A DNA stretch of 21,726 nucleotides. Source: Anaerolineae bacterium (GTDB lineage: Bacteria; Chloroflexota; Anaerolineae; B4-G1). Shown here in pieces: positions 13,570-21,720 of this stretch. The DNA lies in the NCBI GenBank assembly GCA_016783285.1, contig JADHWW010000028.1:1-21726 (forward strand), in the 5' to 3' direction. Positions within the stretch are counted from its first letter, which is position 1, and each line of letters opens with the position of its first letter. Position numbers and translations under genes: made by a program. The notes below the pieces were generated by a model, which was not told where the DNA came from, did no database searches, and was given only the letters and a program-made list of their open reading frames with translations.

Positions 13570-15357
13570 TCAACCTTCCTTCAGCGGCAGTTCGAGCACA
13601 AAGATTGCCTCTTTGTCCCGTACTTTCCATCTGAGAGAGCCAGTGTACTGTGTCTCCACCGTCTCCCGCGCCAGTGCCCACTCAAAGTGAAGAGGCGACA
13701 GTTCCTTGGGTGCGCCGGCCGCCGGTTCGATGATGGACGAAACCGTCCCGGCCAACGGGGCCTCCGGTGCGCGTATCTCTGTGCGCACACACCGGCCAGC
13801 GGCGGCCGACGAAGTGTGTATCTCGATGAGGCCCCCGGGCGTTTCGAGAGATTCCATCATCAGGCGCAGGACAGTGACCAAAACGCCGAACATCTCGTTT
13901 GGCTCGATGAACAGCGGTGGCAGGTCCTCGTAGACGGCGTGCACCTCCACCCCGCGCCGTTGTCGCTCCGCCGCCAGCCAGATGAGAGCCTCGCGCACCA
14001 CGTTGTTCCACTTTGTGGTCGTGCGGATAAAGCCGATGCGCTGCGAGAACTTTAGCAGGTCCAGCAGTTTACCGCTCACCTCGTTCAGGTTAGTCTCAAT
14101 GACGTCCAGCCGTCTTAAGAAACCAGGTTTCTCCTGGAGATCGCTACGCAGGTTGGTCACCGCCAGACGGGCTACGGCCAGCGGGTTTGCTGCCTCGTGC
14201 CGTATCCGCTGCGCCAGGGTGCCGAAAGAGGCGACGCGCTGCATCCGCATAGCGGTCACTCCTACGTCGCCCAGAGTCTTGAGATAGCGAGCGCCTTCGA
14301 GTACACCACAGATGGCCGTGGAGAGCAAGCGCAGGTACTCCTCGTCGTCGTCGGTGAACCAATCGCGGTGGCCGGGGGAACTGGGGATCTTGTTGATCAA
14401 CTCGAGCGTGCCCAGCACCTCGTCGCCCAGCCGCAGGGGGACGCCGACGAAGGAGCGGTAGACGCCGGATGGGAGGTGGGAGGCGATCTCGGCGACGTGG
14501 GGGACGTTCCAATCTCCCAACGCGGCCGGCTCGCGTATCTGGACGGGCGTTCCGGTGCGGACGATGTGCCCCGTCGGCCCCTCCCCTACCACGCACGTCA
14601 GTTTGCCGGTCAGCGTTTCGGGGAGACCGCTGGCGGCCTGCAGCACCATTCGGCCGGCGCTTTCCTCGGCTCGCAGGTAAATCAGACAGCCTTCGGTGCG
14701 AAAGCCCTGCCTGACCCGGCCCGTTACGGCCTGGAGCATCTCGGCGATGGGGCGGCGTGGGTCCAACTCACCGCCGATGTCCAGTAAAAGCCGAAAGTAG
14801 CGGGCGCGGCGCTTTTCCCGCTCGTAACGCTGCGAATTTTCGATGGCGATGCTCACCATCGCGGCCACGTGGCCCAGCAGCGCCTCATCAGATGCGTCGA
14901 ACTGTTCCCCCTCCGCCTTCCCGGAGACGCGCAACACGCCCAGAACGGTGGCCTCGTCCTGGGAGAGGATCGGCACCCCCACGTAAGCCAGACCCGGCTG
15001 GGCGCTGATCTCGGAGTATTTTTTGCTCCAGACCAGGTCCTCGGCGATGTCTCGCAATTCCCCGTTGTCCCTGACGTTGGCGATGCGCAGCGGACGGCCG
15101 TGCCTGGCGATCCAGCCGGTCAGTCCTTCGCCGGACACGTACTCCACCCGCTCGGCGGGCATCTCTGCGCCCTCCAGGAGGCCGGTAGTGCCGCGCAGGA
15201 CGTAGCGGCCGGTGATGTCGTCGCGCAAAAAGATGGAGCACCCGCCAGCGCCGAGCCGGTCACGGGCATAGCCCACGACCAGCGCCATCAGCCGGTCGCG
15301 GTCCAACTCGCCATAGATTTTTAGCAACTCTTGATCAAGCCCTGCTGTTTGGCTCAT
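13570..15357 (-). CDS. GAF-GAF sensor with degenerate histidine-kinase core
   Basis: The protein has 595 residues, no membrane segment, and two GAF domains (about 18-178 and 190-355), each with typical VGVPI/VGVPL-LG-VL/TL strands. The DHp helix has H387 in RHEAANPLAVARL, a good H box. The ATPase-like domain (about 450-595) has lost the nucleotide-binding residues: the N-box position reads TVLRLMMESLE with no Asn, the D-x-G-x-G box reads IRAPEAPLAG, and the G2 loop reads LSPLHFEWALARETVE. So it probably cannot autophosphorylate and may act as a scaffold, phosphotransfer or allosteric partner of the hybrid kinase encoded one base downstream. I start at ATG 15357 because AAGGGG precedes it; the frame is open further up but covers the promoter. 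Confidence 0.85.
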   Translation of the reverse strand: MSQTAGLDQELLKIYGELDRDRLMALVVGYARDRLGAGGCSIFLRDDITGRYVLRGTTGLLEGAEMPAERVEYVSGEGLTGWIARHGRPLRIANVRDNGELRDIAEDLVWSKKYSEISAQPGLAYVGVPILSQDEATVLGVLRVSGKAEGEQFDASDEALLGHVAAMVSIAIENSQRYEREKRRARYFRLLLDIGGELDPRRPIAEMLQAVTGRVRQGFRTEGCLIYLRAEESAGRMVLQAASGLPETLTGKLTCVVGEGPTGHIVRTGTPVQIREPAALGDWNVPHVAEIASHLPSGVYRSFVGVPLRLGDEVLGTLELINKIPSSPGHRDWFTDDDEEYLRLLSTAICGVLEGARYLKTLGDVGVTAMRMQRVASFGTLAQRIRHEAANPLAVARLAVTNLRSDLQEKPGFLRRLDVIETNLNEVSGKLLDLLKFSQRIGFIRTTTKWNNVVREALIWLAAERQRRGVEVHAVYEDLPPLFIEPNEMFGVLVTVLRLMMESLETPGGLIEIHTSSAAAGRCVRTEIRAPEAPLAGTVSSIIEPAAGAPKELSPLHFEWALARETVETQYTGSLRWKVRDKEAIFVLELPLKEG

Positions 15358-15424
15358 ACCAGTTCCCCTTGATAAGAATGTGCAGCGATGGCCCGGCGGT
15401 GTCCTTATAGCAACGTAGGTAAGA

Positions 15425-15452
15425 ATTCTACGCCGGGAGCGGGAAAAGTCAA
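15425..15452 (-). promoter_or_regulatory. Promoter of the signalling operon
   Basis: On the minus strand TTGACT (15447-15452), 16 bases, TAGAAT (15425-15430), about 68 bases before ATG 15357. It is back-to-back with the promoter of the winged-helix gene, 17 bases between their -35 boxes, so one regulator could control both. Confidence 0.65.
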
Positions 15453-15469
15453 GTCTGGCCGGCAGGCAT

Positions 15470-15498
15470 TTGACACGCGCCTGCCATTGTGCTAGAAT
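15470..15498 (+). promoter_or_regulatory. Promoter of the winged-helix/membrane-protein pair
   Basis: Perfect TTGACA (15470-15475), 17 bases, TAGAAT (15493-15498), about 42 bases before ATG 15541. The small winged-helix product is a candidate regulator of this divergent region. Confidence 0.75.
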
Positions 15499-15540
15499 GT
15501 CCATAGGATTATAATCCAGTCTGAGGCAGGAGGTGAGAGA

Positions 15541-15786
15541 ATGTCAGACAGTGAGAACACGACCGCGCAACTGGAAGAGCAAGAGACAAACATCTTGCAG
15601 GCGCTGCTGAAAAAGGGGCCGGCACTGCCGGTCGAAGTGGCGGTGCGTACCTTTTCCTTCCCCGAAGAGATCGCTGCCCCCCTGGGAGAGTTGGAGCAGC
15701 AGGGGTACGTCGAGCGGCAGAAGATGCAGAAGGGCGAGATGTTCGTGCTGACCAAGAAAGGCCACGAGCGGGTGCTGGGGGCGTAG
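15541..15786 (+). CDS. Small winged-helix DNA-binding protein
   Basis: The 81-residue protein has a short acidic N-terminal helix and then a winged-helix pattern: helix ETNILQALLKKG, helix VEVAVRTFSF, recognition helix PEEIAAPLGELEQQGYV, and the wing VERQKMQKGEMFVLTKKGHE. This resembles MarR/ArsR-type cores without any effector domain. An excellent ribosome-binding site (AGGAGGTGA) precedes ATG 15541. It is 28 bases upstream of a membrane-protein gene and divergent from the GAF signalling operon, so it may regulate both. The effector is unknown. Confidence 0.75.
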   Translation: MSDSENTTAQLEEQETNILQALLKKGPALPVEVAVRTFSFPEEIAAPLGELEQQGYVERQKMQKGEMFVLTKKGHERVLGA

Positions 15787-15814
15787 ATCGCCATCAGCCC
15801 AGAAAGGTGAAACG

Positions 15815-16486
15815 ATGCCAGCTTTCCTTCAATCTATTGCTGCCTGGCTGGCGACAGTGCGGGGCGATCTCTACGCCATCACCGCTGTGATGGCCATCGT
15901 CTGGGCAGCCAGCGAGGTGGTCATCGGTTACCCGGACCGGCCGGTGCGGGCGCTGCGGACGGGGGGCGCGTGGGTGTTGATGCTCGCCAACGCGCTCTTT
16001 GCTTGTGTGGCGTTGGCCGCCAGCCTGACGCTGATCCCCGATTCGGCCTCGGTCTGGATGGCGCTGGGCGTGGGCCTCAGTTGGCAGGCCATGCTGCGCG
16101 GGGGTATCAACATCCAGCCCGTGCCGATCTCGTCGGCACCAGGCGCGGGTGGGGAACAATCGCTGGGCGTGCCGCTCAACGAACTCTATGCCCGTCTGCA
16201 GAGTTTCTGTGTCGGCCAGATCCAGCGCCAACTGGTCGGCGAGCGGGTGACGCTGATGGAGCAGGCCATCGCCAAGTTGGACACGCCCGACTTGGCGCGC
16301 ATCGCCCGGCTGGTGATCGCTGCCCTGGCCGAAGCGACCGCCGAGGCCGAGCAGTACATCCAAAAGATCGAGACCTCCTCCGATCTCTCCGAGGAACGCC
16401 GGGAGATCATGCTCATCTCGTTGATCCTCGATAACGGCGGGGCCGACGTCCTGCGCCAACGGGTGAGGGAGCAACGGAAGGCGTGA
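15815..16486 (+). CDS. Membrane protein with long cytoplasmic helical tail, unknown family
   Basis: The 223-residue protein has about three N-terminal membrane helices (roughly 18-40, 49-74 and 79-97), a short Ser/Gly linker near 105-115, then a soluble, strongly helical region (about 117-223) such as RVTLMEQAIAKLDTPDLARI and EATAEAEQYIQKIETSSD. It has no catalytic motif that I recognise. AGGTGA lies 7 bases before ATG 15815. Co-transcription with the winged-helix gene is likely. A role as membrane sensor or anchor for the adjacent signalling proteins is possible but rests only on location. Confidence 0.7.
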   Translation: MPAFLQSIAAWLATVRGDLYAITAVMAIVWAASEVVIGYPDRPVRALRTGGAWVLMLANALFACVALAASLTLIPDSASVWMALGVGLSWQAMLRGGINIQPVPISSAPGAGGEQSLGVPLNELYARLQSFCVGQIQRQLVGERVTLMEQAIAKLDTPDLARIARLVIAALAEATAEAEQYIQKIETSSDLSEERREIMLISLILDNGGADVLRQRVREQRKA

Positions 16487-16604
16487 AACGTGATGTGCTG
16501 CTTGCGGGCAATTTTGGCCCCCGGCGCACGAGGCCAACACGCTGCAATGGCAACACTACTACGCTGTGGCCCCCGTTTGAATCATTGAAGCACAGAGTTC
16601 ACTG

Positions 16605-16848
16605 ATGACACTGAAAAAGACTCACTGGGCCACCTTCACCGCCCAGCGCCCCGCGCCCGACGACGGCTCGACTGAGCTCGCCGAAGTCCCGGCCCTGCGC
16701 TACGACGACGCGGGCCGCAGCGAGGAGAAACTGCGCCACTTCACCGCAAGGCCTTGAATGGCATCCTCTACCACGTCAAGCCCGATGACGAGATCCGCCG
16801 GGGTGAGATGCACGACATATTTCAGCGCACCGCCCCACCTCGCGGTTG
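16605..16848 (+). pseudogene. Possible frameshifted gene remnant
   Basis: From ATG 16605 a 50-codon frame begins MTLKKTHWATFTAQRPAPDD and stops at 16755-16757. The neighbouring frame carries on through that stop with a protein-like stretch (KALNGILYHVKPDDEIRRGE) to a stop at 16846-16848. Codon use is GC-rich at third positions across both parts, as in the neighbouring genes, which suggests one former gene of about 80 codons with a single-base shift near 16745. I do not recognise the family, and the call could be chance. Confidence 0.35.
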
Positions 16849-16893
16849 AACGGATGATCCCCATACACCCACACAAATGAAGCAGTACTCCTC

Positions 16894-16920
16894 ACGGCTC
16901 CGCCCCCACAAGGCGGGGCC
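16894..16920. terminator. Strong GC hairpin, possible terminator
   Basis: CGGCTCCGCC pairs with GGCGGGGCCG (one G-T pair) across a 7-base loop. There is no T-run after it on the plus strand, so termination may be weak or factor-dependent. It lies between the membrane-protein gene and the next promoter. Confidence 0.4.
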
Positions 16921-16941
16921 GTGTCGCGTGGAGGTGCCACT

Positions 16942-16970
16942 TTGACAGTCTCGCATTGTCGTGATACTAT
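16942..16970 (+). promoter_or_regulatory. Promoter of the ParB-USP fusion gene
   Basis: Perfect TTGACA (16942-16947), 17 bases, TACTAT (16965-16970). The leader is about 80 bases, ending with GGGAGG before ATG 17058. Confidence 0.7.
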
Positions 16971-17057
16971 TGGCTGGACGTTGGATAGTGGTAACGGGAC
17001 ATAGATTGATTTGGACAGTGCTGTGATCGGCGGCTCAGCCGCAGGGAGGCCATCGTT

Positions 17058-18800
17058 ATGACAGGTCAGAGCAATCTGAGCCTTTCGTCGGCCGTGCGGG
17101 ACTTTCGCCGCGCGCGCCGCCAGGCTGCCACGCAGGAGATCATGGCCCGGCTGACCGGCAGATCGGCTGATCTCCTCTCCTTCGAGGACGTGCGCCGCAA
17201 GTTAAAGGCCAGGAGCAGCGGATCGCAGAGATTGAAGGAAATCCCGCTGGATGCCATCGTCGGCAGCGTGGGGCGCTATTCTGACTTTACGCGCAGTTTC
17301 TTGCCCCGGCAAGATAGCGACGAAGGCCGGTGGGCGAGAGTCAAGACGGCAGTTACCAGTTGGGGCGGGTTGCCGCCCATCGAGGTCTACCAGATTGGCC
17401 AGACTTATTTCGTGCTGGACGGCAATCACCGCGTGTCGGTGGCCCGGCAGGTTGGCGCGACCCACATCGAGGCTTACGTGACCGAGGTTCGCACCAAAGT
17501 ACCTCTCTCGCCCGACGTCCAGCCGGACGACCTGATTCTGAAGGCCGAGTACGCCGACTTTCTGGAGCATACTCGCCTGGACGAGTCCCGCCCGGAAGCC
17601 GACCTGGACGTGACTGTCCCTGGGCAGTACCGGGTGATCGAGGAGCACATACAGGTTCATCGTTACTTTATGGGTCTGGAACAGAAACGGGAGATTCCTT
17701 ACGAGGAAGCGGTCAGTCACTGGTACGATGAGGTCTATTTGCCGGTGGTGCAGGTTATTCGAGAGCGGGGCGTATTGCGGGATTTTCCCGAGCGGACGGA
17801 AACCGACCTCTACGTCTGGGTTTCGAAGCACCGCGCCGCGTTGGAGCGAACGCTGGGGTGGGAGATCGAACCCGAGGCGGCGGCCACCGACCTGGCGGCC
17901 CGGTTCAGCCCCAGGCCACGGCGCGTCGTTGCCCGCGTAGGCGAGAGGATACTGGACGCCGTGACGCCGGATGAGTTCGAGGCTGGCCCTGCGCCGGGAC
18001 AATGGCGCAGAGAACAGTTGGCGGCCCGCCGGGACGACCGCCTGTTTGCCGACATTCTGGTGCCCGTCAGCGGCGAAGAAGTTGGCTGGCAAGCCGTGGA
18101 ACAAGCCCTGGTGGTGGCCCGGCGCGAGGGAGGGCGGTTGCGCGGCCTCCACATAGTGCCCTCAGAGACGCAAAAGGACAGTGAGGAGGCCCAGGCTGTG
18201 CAGGCCGAGTTCAACCGGCGCTGCGAGGCATCTGGCGTTCAGGGGAATCTGGCCATCGTCGTTGGAGGGGTGGCGCGCCAGATATGCGAACGAGCCCGGT
18301 GGGCCGATCTGGTCGTCGTGAATCTCGCTCATCCCCCCGCGCCCCAACCGGTCGCCAGATTGAGTTCGGGGTTTCGAACCCTGATCCGGCGCTGCGCCAG
18401 GCCGGTGTTAGCAGTGCCGGGGGCTTCGTCCCACCTGGATCGCGCATTGTTATCCTACGATGGCAGCCCCAAGGCCAACGAGGCGCTCTTCGTCGCCACC
18501 TACCTGGCAGGCCGGTGGGATATTCCCCTGGTAGTTGTGACTGTCATGGAACGTGGTCGCGCCACGCTGGAGACGCTGGAGCACGCCCAAGGGTACCTGG
18601 AAACGCGCGGAGTGCAGGCCACCTTCGTAAAAGAGAGTGGCCCCGTCGCCGAGGCGATCCTGAAGACGGCCCAAGTGCACGAGAGCAATTTGATCATTAT
18701 GGGCGGCTATGGGTTCAGCCCGGTGCTGGAAGTCGTGGTTGGCAGTGCGGTTGACCAGGTGCTGCGTGAATCCCGGCAGCCAATGTTGATCTGCCGGTAG
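17058..18800 (+). CDS. ParB-like domain fused to two universal stress domains
   Basis: The 580-residue protein joins three parts. Residues about 60-145 form a ParB/sulfiredoxin-like fold with the phosphate-binding motif DGNHR (121-125), preceded by LPPIEVYQIGQTYFVL. A middle region (150-320) is helical and unassigned. Two universal stress (UspA) domains follow at about 329-455 and 461-580. The second keeps the ATP-binding loop G-x2-G-x9-G-S in GGYGFSPVLEVVVGS (549-563); the first has lost it (VNLAHPPAPQPVARL). The protein is cytoplasmic, with GGGAGG as ribosome-binding site. ParB-like folds act as CTPases, nucleases or kinases, so this may be a nucleotide-sensing stress protein; the exact activity is unknown. 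It is transcribed alone from its own promoter. Confidence 0.85.
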   Translation: MTGQSNLSLSSAVRDFRRARRQAATQEIMARLTGRSADLLSFEDVRRKLKARSSGSQRLKEIPLDAIVGSVGRYSDFTRSFLPRQDSDEGRWARVKTAVTSWGGLPPIEVYQIGQTYFVLDGNHRVSVARQVGATHIEAYVTEVRTKVPLSPDVQPDDLILKAEYADFLEHTRLDESRPEADLDVTVPGQYRVIEEHIQVHRYFMGLEQKREIPYEEAVSHWYDEVYLPVVQVIRERGVLRDFPERTETDLYVWVSKHRAALERTLGWEIEPEAAATDLAARFSPRPRRVVARVGERILDAVTPDEFEAGPAPGQWRREQLAARRDDRLFADILVPVSGEEVGWQAVEQALVVARREGGRLRGLHIVPSETQKDSEEAQAVQAEFNRRCEASGVQGNLAIVVGGVARQICERARWADLVVVNLAHPPAPQPVARLSSGFRTLIRRCARPVLAVPGASSHLDRALLSYDGSPKANEALFVATYLAGRWDIPLVVVTVMERGRATLETLEHAQGYLETRGVQATFVKESGPVAEAILKTAQVHESNLIIMGGYGFSPVLEVVVGSAVDQVLRESRQPMLICR

Positions 18801-18819
18801 AATGCAGGTGAAATGACAT

Positions 18820-18831
18820 TCTTCCGGAAGA
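18820..18831. other. Short palindrome between convergent genes
   Basis: TCTTCCGGAAGA lies 20 bases after the ParB-USP stop, between two converging genes. It is too short and loop-poor to be a convincing terminator; it may simply be an incidental palindrome. Confidence 0.25.
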
Positions 18832-18865
18832 GATGGTATCATATCGACGCCACTGTCAGCCGCCG

Positions 18866-19750
18866 CTAACTGCCAGGGGTGGGCGTGGGCGTGGGCGGGG
18901 GAGACTCCGTTGGAGTGGGCGTCGCGCTGGGGACTGGCGTGGACATGGGTGTAGGAGACTCCGTTGGGGTGGGTGTCGCACTGGGGGTCGGCGTGAAGGT
19001 GGGCGTCAGGGTAGGACCGGGGGACTCGGTGGGTGTGGGGGTGTAGGTCGGAGTATGAGTGGCGGTGCTCGTCAGAGTAGAGGTGGCCGTGGGGGTGGGA
19101 GTGAAGGTAGGGGACTCTGTGGGTGTACAAGTCGGCGTAAGAATAGGTGTCTGGGTCTCGGTGGGTGTGGGAGTGTAGGTGGGTGTGGGTGTGGGGGTGT
19201 GGGTGTGAATGGCCGTGGGCGGTAGTGGCGGAAGAAAGAGCGCCTCCCCGGCGTAAATCTTGTATCTGTTCAGGCAATTGGCTCGCCGGATAGCCTCGAC
19301 GCTCACACCAAAGCGGCGCGACAGAGAATAGAGGGTATCACCAGGCCGCACAATGTACACCACCCAGCCCAGGGGCGGGCCGCAGGGAGAGGGCCGTGGA
19401 GTGGGGCTGGCGTAAAAGGCGGGAGGACTGGGTGTCAGAGATGACGGCAGGGTGGAGGGCGCGGAAAAAGTAGGCGTTGGCAGGACGGTCGTTTCTGCTG
19501 CTGGTGATGGAGAGGAGGGCAACGTCGTGGGAGAAGATGAAGGAACGATTGTGGGTAGGAACAGCGTGGGGGATGGTGAGAGCGCCGCAATCGCCCGGGT
19601 AGGAGACGGACGCACGCCCGATGCATCGAGTTGACTCAGCAAGAAACCGCCCATCAGGAGACCTACGCTGACCAGCGTGACGACGAGGCCCCCCAGCAGT
19701 TGCCTTATGCCAGAGGTCTGCCCTGGACTAAGACGTTGTCGCGCGCTCAC
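18866..19750 (-). CDS. Membrane-anchored LysM protein with Pro/Thr-rich tails
   Basis: The 294-residue protein has a short basic N-terminus, one membrane helix (about 19-40) acting as signal anchor, a Ser/Pro/Thr-rich spacer (48-125), one LysM domain (129-174: [20 protein letters not shown] and then [19 protein letters not shown]), and a long Thr-Pro repeat tail (181-294) with units such as PTPTESPTP. LysM binds glycan of peptidoglycan or related polymers. It should sit outside the membrane with the tail reaching through the envelope. The start is GTG 19750, overlapping the kinase stop as GTGA, with GGAG just upstream; the pair is translationally coupled. It may be the wall-contacting partner of the sensor kinase. 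Confidence 0.85.
   Translation of the reverse strand: MSARQRLSPGQTSGIRQLLGGLVVTLVSVGLLMGGFLLSQLDASGVRPSPTRAIAALSPSPTLFLPTIVPSSSPTTLPSSPSPAAETTVLPTPTFSAPSTLPSSLTPSPPAFYASPTPRPSPCGPPLGWVVYIVRPGDTLYSLSRRFGVSVEAIRRANCLNRYKIYAGEALFLPPLPPTAIHTHTPTPTPTYTPTPTETQTPILTPTCTPTESPTFTPTPTATSTLTSTATHTPTYTPTPTESPGPTLTPTFTPTPSATPTPTESPTPMSTPVPSATPTPTESPPPTPTPTPGS
18880..19205. repeat. GT-rich tandem repeats encoding the Thr-Pro tail
   Basis: On the plus strand this is a run of degenerate GTGGGTGTGGG and GACTCCGTTGG-GTGGG units. On the coding strand it encodes repeated PTPT and PTESP motifs. The region is prone to length change by slippage or recombination. Confidence 0.7.
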
Positions 19751-21720
19751 CGTTCTCCCCCTGCCTCCCCTTCCTCGCTCTGTGAGGGAACGCCGCCGAG
19801 GGGGCTGTTCTCATCTCCGGGCGACAGCGGTAGGATGAAACTGAATGTACTCTTCACTCCCATTTTGCTTTCCACCCACAAGCGCCCCCCGTGCGCTTCG
19901 TCCAGCGTTTTGGCGATAGACAAACCAACCCCCGTCTCGCCCAGACTGGCGATGGGAGGACTATCATCTATAGTGGCGACATTGAGCAGATCGTTGAGCA
20001 GCCTACTCATGCGCTCGACGTTAGCCTTGACCTGCTGCAGAGACCGGCGCTGCTTTTCGCCGATGATGCCCACGTTCTCGCCCAGCAGCAAGTCTATATG
20101 GTCAGCGATGGAGGTCATCGGGATGCCAAGTTCGTGGATCAATGCGACTATCATCTCGCATTGGCCGGCAGATGGCGCAGCCCGCGCCTGGGTCAGTTGC
20201 ATCTGCAAATCGGCCTGCGAGCGCCCAAGTTGCTCTGCTTTCTCTTGCCACTCGGTCAACTCGGCTTCCAACGTGGCGCGAGCCTCAGCCAACTCGCGTA
20301 CCTCCTCCTCCCAGATGGCGGCTGCGGCTGTAGCCTGACTCCGGGTTGCGGCTTCCTGCTCTCGCAGGCGTAGTTTGGTGGCCAGTTCCTCAGATCGTTG
20401 CTGTTGATATTCCAGTTCGGCCTCCAACTCAGTCGCTCGCTGTGCCAGGCGGGGCGCTTCACTGAGGACCTTTTGCAACTCGGCGCTGCGGTCGGTGGCC
20501 TCCCGGCGACGGGCGCTGGTCAGCGACGCCGCCACCGCTGCGCCCGTGGCCTGGACGATCTGTTCGTCGCGCGCCGTCCAATGCCGCTGAGAGGCCGGGT
20601 TCCCGACCAGCATAACGCCCAGCAGGGCTTTTCCACCGGTCAGAGGCTGCACCAACAAGGGGCCTGGTTGCTCAAAGCCCAGGTTGCGGTACAGGGCAGC
20701 GATCGTAGGGTCCTTGCGCGGAGCATACGCGCTCTGCAGGCGGCCGGTCTGGAGGACGGTGGCCAGCAGGGGGTAGCCAGATGCAAGCAGCGTCGGCTCT
20801 TGATGCGCCAGCATTACGCCGGTCGGAGGATGAAGGGCGACGATACGTATGCCCTTGGCCAGCTCGGGCAGCGGAAAACCGATGGCGACCATGTCGGCTC
20901 CCAACGCGCGGGCGATGGCCGAGGCGGCCAATCCCAGGGCCACCTCGACGTCACGAGCCGCCTCGATGCGCTGGGTGGCCTCGAGAATACTGACCAATTC
21001 CAGGACGGTATCCCCGGCGGCGGCCGGGGAGGCCCTCAGCGCGTGGCGATACACGAGGCCAGCCAGTAGCGGCAGGGCAGCCAGGTTGGCCAGCCACACC
21101 CACCCGGCGGTGTGGGAATCGAGAATTGGAACTGTGAACTGCAAGACGTGACCGGTGAGCCAGAGGGCAACCAGGCAGGTGATCAGGCCCCAATCGTCCC
21201 CGCGCCACACCACACCGGCGATGAGGGCCAGTACGAGAACTGCTATCGTGGAGAACTCCCACGCCGTCTCTTGCCAATACCCGTTGTAAGCGATGGCCTG
21301 GGCCTCGGCCTGGGGCCAGAGAGCGGCGCAAGCCGCGTAAGCGCCTGCGGCTATCAGGAGAGTGAGGAGCAACAGTGCTGTGCCCAGACGCGGGTATTGC
21401 TCCAGGATCGGCAAGACAGCCCAGGCGACCAGCAACAATGTGGCGAGATTGAGGAAGCGCTCGAGGGGGGGCAGGACGACGTTGGCCGATAGCACACCGA
21501 CGCGGTCGAGCGCAGCGATGAGCATCAGCAGCACACACGCCAGGAAAAAGCCTAGCCCAGCCACCAGCAGCCGTATGGCGGCCGGATCACGGCGGTGGCG
21601 ATTCCAGTGCCCGAACGCTATTCCCAGGATGAGTTGAATAGCGAACAGGGTCACCAGGTAATAGACCAGGTCGCCAGGTGGGACAGTGATTACTTGAACA
21701 AAGTTTCGCAGAAACGCCAT
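19747..21720 (-). CDS. 7-TM/GAF sensor histidine kinase with truncated ATPase domain
   Basis: The 657-residue protein has about seven membrane helices (1-230), a GAF domain (about 245-405), a long coiled coil rich in Ala/Glu/Gln (about 410-515), and a DHp domain with H529 in [13 protein letters not shown]. After [16 protein letters not shown] the sequence jumps straight to [20 protein letters not shown] (594-613) and the last strands. The usual N box and D-x-G-x-G box, about 100 residues, are missing, so ATP binding should fail. The reading frame is intact. The tail ([19 protein letters not shown]) looks repeat-derived. ATG 21720 is only six bases from the window edge, so its promoter is not visible. 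Downstream it overlaps the LysM gene (GTGA). Confidence 0.85.
   Translation of the reverse strand: MAFLRNFVQVITVPPGDLVYYLVTLFAIQLILGIAFGHWNRHRRDPAAIRLLVAGLGFFLACVLLMLIAALDRVGVLSANVVLPPLERFLNLATLLLVAWAVLPILEQYPRLGTALLLLTLLIAAGAYAACAALWPQAEAQAIAYNGYWQETAWEFSTIAVLVLALIAGVVWRGDDWGLITCLVALWLTGHVLQFTVPILDSHTAGWVWLANLAALPLLAGLVYRHALRASPAAAGDTVLELVSILEATQRIEAARDVEVALGLAASAIARALGADMVAIGFPLPELAKGIRIVALHPPTGVMLAHQEPTLLASGYPLLATVLQTGRLQSAYAPRKDPTIAALYRNLGFEQPGPLLVQPLTGGKALLGVMLVGNPASQRHWTARDEQIVQATGAAVAASLTSARRREATDRSAELQKVLSEAPRLAQRATELEAELEYQQQRSEELATKLRLREQEAATRSQATAAAAIWEEEVRELAEARATLEAELTEWQEKAEQLGRSQADLQMQLTQARAAPSAGQCEMIVALIHELGIPMTSIADHIDLLLGENVGIIGEKQRRSLQQVKANVERMSRLLNDLLNVATIDDSPPIASLGETGVGLSIAKTLDEAHGGRLWVESKMGVKSTFSFILPLSPGDENSPLGGVPSQSEEGEAGGER

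Larger units (their letters stand above)
16487..17057. other. Gene-poor stretch of about 570 bases
   Basis: There is no long open frame of coding character. Within it I see only a possible frameshifted remnant (16605-16848), a strong hairpin (16894-16920) and a promoter for the downstream gene (16942-16970). The first 118 bases hold nothing I can name. Confidence 0.6.
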
